Assembly: GCA_031254575.1 (NCBI GenBank)
Contig: JAIRUE010000053.1
Span: forward strand, 1 to 35,236
Length of the DNA: 35,236 nucleotides
Origin: Oscillospiraceae bacterium
GTDB lineage: Bacteria > Bacillota > Clostridia > Oscillospirales > UBA929
Direction of reading: 5' to 3'
Position 1 is the first letter of the stretch, and each line of letters starts with the position of its first letter. Below, piece after piece: positions 32,860 through 35,236 of this stretch. The notes beneath the pieces are model-generated. The model was not told where the DNA came from. It saw only the letters and a list, made by a program, of their open reading frames with translations, and did no database searches. The translations under genes were made by a program, and so were the position numbers.

Positions 32860-32888
32860 ATTATAGTCTTTTTACCGGCGCTTGTCAA
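32860..32888 (-). promoter_or_regulatory. perfect consensus sigma-A promoter for DUF1385-prmC and likely recA
   Basis: On the minus strand, TTGACA (32888-32883), 17 bases, TATAAT (32865-32860): an exact match. The -35 directly abuts the stop codon of the preceding HAD-like gene. Leader to the TTG start is about 30 bases. Confidence 0.9.
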
Positions 32889-33461
32889 TCAAATCAGCGT
32901 ATCCCGCAATCTTTCCGCCCCGGTAAACAGCACGCTGCGGAACCCGGTGTCCTCCGCGGCTTTATGCTGCCCGCCGTCCGAACTGACAAAGACGCACCGC
33001 GCCGGGTCAAGGCCGTATAGGGAACAGAGTCTGTCAACCATAGGCCCGCCGCCGTCGCAGGAAAAGACGCCGCCCTCAAAACGGGACATGAACGGATAGG
33101 TCTTGAGGATATAGTCCCTGCCGTCCGCGTTGAGCGCGGCGGCGAAATACAGTTTTCTGCCCTGTTCTTTCATGTCGAACAGCAGGCCGACCGTCTCCCA
33201 GCGCGGGGTGAGGCAGCGGAGCCAGTGCCTCAATACCAGCCGGATGTGCTCGGTCTCGGCCGGATTGCGGCGGCAGATCCATTCCAGAGCGTCCTCGCGG
33301 GTGATGCTGCCCTCTTCCAGCATCCGCCACTCCGGGCTTAAAAAAACAAGTTCATACAGACGGAGAGAGCGCGCCTCGTCTTTCCAGAGCGTCCGGAGGA
33401 AAGTGCGCGGGTCGCAGTACAGCACGGTGCCGCAGAGGGAAAAAATATACCGTATATCCAT
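32889..33461 (-). CDS. HAD-superfamily-like protein without catalytic aspartates
   Basis: 190-aa protein that follows the HAD subfamily IA plan (cap inserted after motif I; pattern ITREDALEWICRR in the cap; GGVFSCDGG and YGLDPARCVFVSSDGG in the C-terminal half). Motif I should be DxDGT or DxGGV with the nucleophile and acid aspartates; it reads SLCGT (S8, C10). The acidic motif IV pair (DD) is SD and the motif III lysine is not evident. It is therefore probably a non-catalytic relative. ATG 33461 is chosen with AAGGA 10 bases upstream; a TTG at 33494 would lie in the upstream terminator. It is preceded by tRNA-Thr and its terminator and followed by the strong promoter. Confidence 0.75.
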   Translation of the reverse strand: MDIRYIFSLCGTVLYCDPRTFLRTLWKDEARSLRLYELVFLSPEWRMLEEGSITREDALEWICRRNPAETEHIRLVLRHWLRCLTPRWETVGLLFDMKEQGRKLYFAAALNADGRDYILKTYPFMSRFEGGVFSCDGGGPMVDRLCSLYGLDPARCVFVSSDGGQHKAAEDTGFRSVLFTGAERLRDTLI

Positions 33462-33490
33462 ACCAGGCCAGTCCTTATCCGGCACAATTT

Positions 33491-33518
33491 GCAAAACCGC
33501 CCTGACGGGCGGTTTTGC
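33491..33518. terminator. terminator after tRNA-Thr
   Basis: Perfect 12-bp stem (33491-33502 and 33507-33518) with a 4-base loop and T4 within the descending arm on both strands. It lies directly downstream (minus sense) of tRNA-Thr and before the HAD-like gene. Confidence 0.8.
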
Positions 33519-33524
33519 GTTCCG

Positions 33525-33600
<76 letters not shown>

Positions 33601-33601
33601 G

Positions 33602-33626
33602 CAAAAGGGCGCCCGGACGGGCGCCC
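33602..33626 (-). terminator. terminator after cheV
   Basis: GGGCGCCC (33607-33614), 4-base loop, GGGCGCCC (33619-33626). On the minus strand it is followed by TTTTGC, so it ends the cheV transcript, immediately before tRNA-Thr. Confidence 0.7.
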
Positions 33627-33642
33627 CCGGTAACGTCCGCTA

Positions 33643-34593
33643 TCAGAGGATGTGTTTGTCCAGCGTGCCGACCAGATTGCCGATTTCCGGCTTGCTGAGC
33701 TGCGCGGTCGCGCCGAGCTGCTCGCCCTTGACTTGCATGGCCTCGTCAATGAGGCTTGAGAAGATAATGACGGGAATGTCTTTGAGGATGCGGTCGTCCC
33801 TTGTGAGTTTGGTCAGGCGGTGACCGTCCATTTTGGGCATCTCGATGTCGGTGATGATGGCGGCTACGCGCGAGCCGATGGCGTCGCCCGTCGCCATAAC
33901 CTCGTCACGCATGGCCTGCAGGTGTTCCCACGCGTCCTGGCCGTTGGTAAAAGCCTTGATGTTGGCATACCCCGCCTGTGTCAGCGCCTCCACCACCATT
34001 TTCTTCAGAAGATCCGAATCCTCGGCCATGACGACCGGCTTTGTGCTGCGCGCGCGCGGTCCCAGATCGCTGATCTCGGACATCTGAATACCCGTTTGCG
34101 GGCTGATGTCAAAGACAATTTTCTCAAAATCGACAATGGTTATCAGCTTGGAGCCGATCTTGGCGATACCGGTGGCAAGCCCCTCCTCGCCGCCGTAGAT
34201 GGTGGTGTCGGGTTTTTCAATCTGGTTCCAGTTGATGCGGTGGATGGTCTCCACCGTGTGAACGTGAAAGGCGGCGTTCATTTTATTGAAGCTGGTGACG
34301 ATGAGCATGTCGCGCGTGTTGTCCTCGCTGGGAGGCAGGCCCATGTAGTGCGCCAGATCGACCACGGTCAGGATGACGTCGCGCGGCATGAAGACGCCCT
34401 CAATACTGGACTGCGAGTTGGGCATGGGTTTCACGCCTTCATACTGCATGATCTCCGTGACTTTAGCCACGTTGATGCCGAACGAATCGCCGGCGATGGT
34501 GAACTCCATGATCTCAAGCTCGTTTGTCCCGCTTTCCAGCAGGATCTCGGTGCGCGCCGCGCTGCGCTTGCCGTTTGGTTTTACGTTTGCCAT
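33643..34593 (-). CDS. cheV: chemotaxis coupling protein CheV
   Basis: 316-aa fusion of a CheW-like domain (about residues 25-170) with a C-terminal response-regulator receiver (about 186-310). The receiver has the acidic pair E191/D192 (MAEDSD), the phospho-acceptor D249 (ITDIEMPKMDG) and the conserved lysine K301 (LSKPE), all intact. CheV links chemoreceptors to CheA and is tuned by phosphorylation. ATG 34593 has a GGGAGGGAG SD; the longer frame to 34623 is unlikely. It is a single gene, with no other chemotaxis gene in the window; the HDOD protein at 15732 may also be part of motility control (inference). A possible promoter (TATGAT -10) lies just upstream near 34630. Confidence 0.93.
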   Translation of the reverse strand: MANVKPNGKRSAARTEILLESGTNELEIMEFTIAGDSFGINVAKVTEIMQYEGVKPMPNSQSSIEGVFMPRDVILTVVDLAHYMGLPPSEDNTRDMLIVTSFNKMNAAFHVHTVETIHRINWNQIEKPDTTIYGGEEGLATGIAKIGSKLITIVDFEKIVFDISPQTGIQMSEISDLGPRARSTKPVVMAEDSDLLKKMVVEALTQAGYANIKAFTNGQDAWEHLQAMRDEVMATGDAIGSRVAAIITDIEMPKMDGHRLTKLTRDDRILKDIPVIIFSSLIDEAMQVKGEQLGATAQLSKPEIGNLVGTLDKHIL

Positions 34594-34719
34594 TATGCTC
34601 CCTCCCAGTATTACAGGCTTCATCTACGTTATCATAACACACTTTCCGGTGTTTGTACATATGCTTGACGAACAATTTTGAAAACAATCCGCGCCGCCGG
34701 ACTATGCCGCCCGCGCCCC

Positions 34720-34748
34720 TTGCCAACGGGCCGTTTTTTATATATACT
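34720..34748 (+). promoter_or_regulatory. sigma-A promoter for the aldo/keto reductase
   Basis: TTGCCA (34720-34725), a 17-base spacer and TATACT (34743-34748), about 52 bases from the start codon. AT-rich region; the rest of 34594-34800 holds no gene. Confidence 0.75.
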
Positions 34749-34800
34749 GTGCGGGTACGGGCAAATCTGCCGTAATTTACAGAAAAAGGAGTGACGCGCG

Positions 34801-35236
34801 ATGAAGACCGTTACGCTGGAAGGACTCGGCCCCGTGCCCGCCGTCGGGCTGGGCATGATGCGGCTGCCAGGATGCGAAGACCCCGCCTCGTTTATCCGCG
34901 AGGCAATAGAGGCCGGCCTCCATTTCTTCGACCACGCCGACATCTACGGCGGCGGCGGGTCGGAGACCATCTTCGGCAAAGCCGCGAAGGGCCTGCCCCG
35001 CGAATCGTACATCCTGCAAAGCAAATGCGGCATCCGCGACGGATACTATGACCTGTCCAAAGAGCATATCCTCGCCTCGGCGGACGCCATCCTCCGCCGC
35101 CTGAACACCGATTACCTCGACGTCCTGCTTCTGCACCGCCCCGACGCGCTGATGGAGCCGGAGGAGGTCGCGGAGGCGTTCGACGCCCTGCACGGCGCGG
35201 GGAAAGTGCGCCGGTTCGGCGTCAGCAACATGAATC
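34801..35236 (+). CDS. aldo/keto reductase, 5' part
   Basis: First 145 codons of an aldo/keto reductase, cut by the window end. The TIM-barrel start shows VGLGMMRLPG, then FFDHADIYGGGGSE with the catalytic D and Y (DHADIYG, about residues 45-50), QSKCGIRDG with the catalytic lysine (about 79) and LDVLLLHRPD with the catalytic histidine. It is a NADPH-dependent carbonyl reductase family; the substrate is unknown. Start ATG has AAAAGGAG eight bases upstream. An own promoter lies at 34720-34748; it is divergent from cheV. Confidence 0.92.
   Translation, partial: MKTVTLEGLGPVPAVGLGMMRLPGCEDPASFIREAIEAGLHFFDHADIYGGGGSETIFGKAAKGLPRESYILQSKCGIRDGYYDLSKEHILASADAILRRLNTDYLDVLLLHRPDALMEPEEVAEAFDALHGAGKVRRFGVSNMN

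Overview
The window (35.2 kb) looks like a chromosomal segment of a high-GC, Gram-positive anaerobe of the class Clostridia, probably an Oscillospirales-type gut bacterium (inference). The grounds are: lipoprotein-type signal peptides; a clostridial-style LexA box (GAAC-N4-GTTT) in front of lexA; a split Na+-pumping oxaloacetate decarboxylase; a YqhQ-type DUF1385 gene beside prmC; an HDOD protein and CheV; and GTG/TTG starts with strong Shine-Dalgarno (SD) sequences. There is no phage, integrase, transposase, CRISPR array or rRNA. The window is mostly housekeeping DNA with several unusual local features.

Layout. (1) 1-4135, plus strand: the end of the nusA-infB type translation operon, with infB (3' part), rbfA, nrnA-like DHH phosphoesterase, truB and ribF. 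A perfect terminator-like hairpin lies between infB and rbfA. (2) 4225-7634, plus: a four-gene Na+-translocating oxaloacetate decarboxylase (alpha, gamma-like, separate biotin carrier, beta), closed by a strong terminator shared with the convergent DUF4349 lipoprotein gene. (3) 8774-9700, minus: an AT-richer gene broken by two compensating frameshifts. (4) 9858-13383, plus: a heterodimeric ABC exporter with one degenerate ATPase site, behind a near-consensus promoter. (5) 13394-16973, minus: a WalJ-like metallo-hydrolase, murA and an EAL-like/HDOD protein. (6) 17235-17828, plus: lexA with a self-regulatory box.

(7) 17889-33600, minus: a long run of co-oriented genes, many overlapping by 4 to 16 bp. 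In transcription order it holds tRNA-Thr, a HAD-like protein lacking its catalytic residues, DUF1385, prmC, recA, recX, rimO, pgsA, cysE, cysS, polA, a low-molecular-weight phosphatase, rimI, a secreted serpin, tsaD, an NAD-dependent epimerase-like gene and a sorbitol-type dehydrogenase. A perfect consensus promoter (TTGACA-17-TATAAT) precedes DUF1385. (8) 33643-35236: cheV on minus and a truncated aldo/keto reductase gene on plus, divergently arranged.

The most notable observations are: a serpin gene translationally coupled to rimI and lying before tsaD; a tight array of three DnaA-box sequences (plus a fourth weaker one) between tsaD and the epimerase gene; a HAD-fold protein that has lost its nucleophile; several core enzymes missing a standard domain (polA without the 3'-5' exonuclease domain, prmC without its N-terminal domain, truB without a C-terminal domain, a very short recX); a 22-bp-stem palindrome with no adjacent U-tract; and the frame-shifted gene at 8774-9700. 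I did not see a clearly new multi-gene system; the serpin placement and the DnaA-box array are the best leads.
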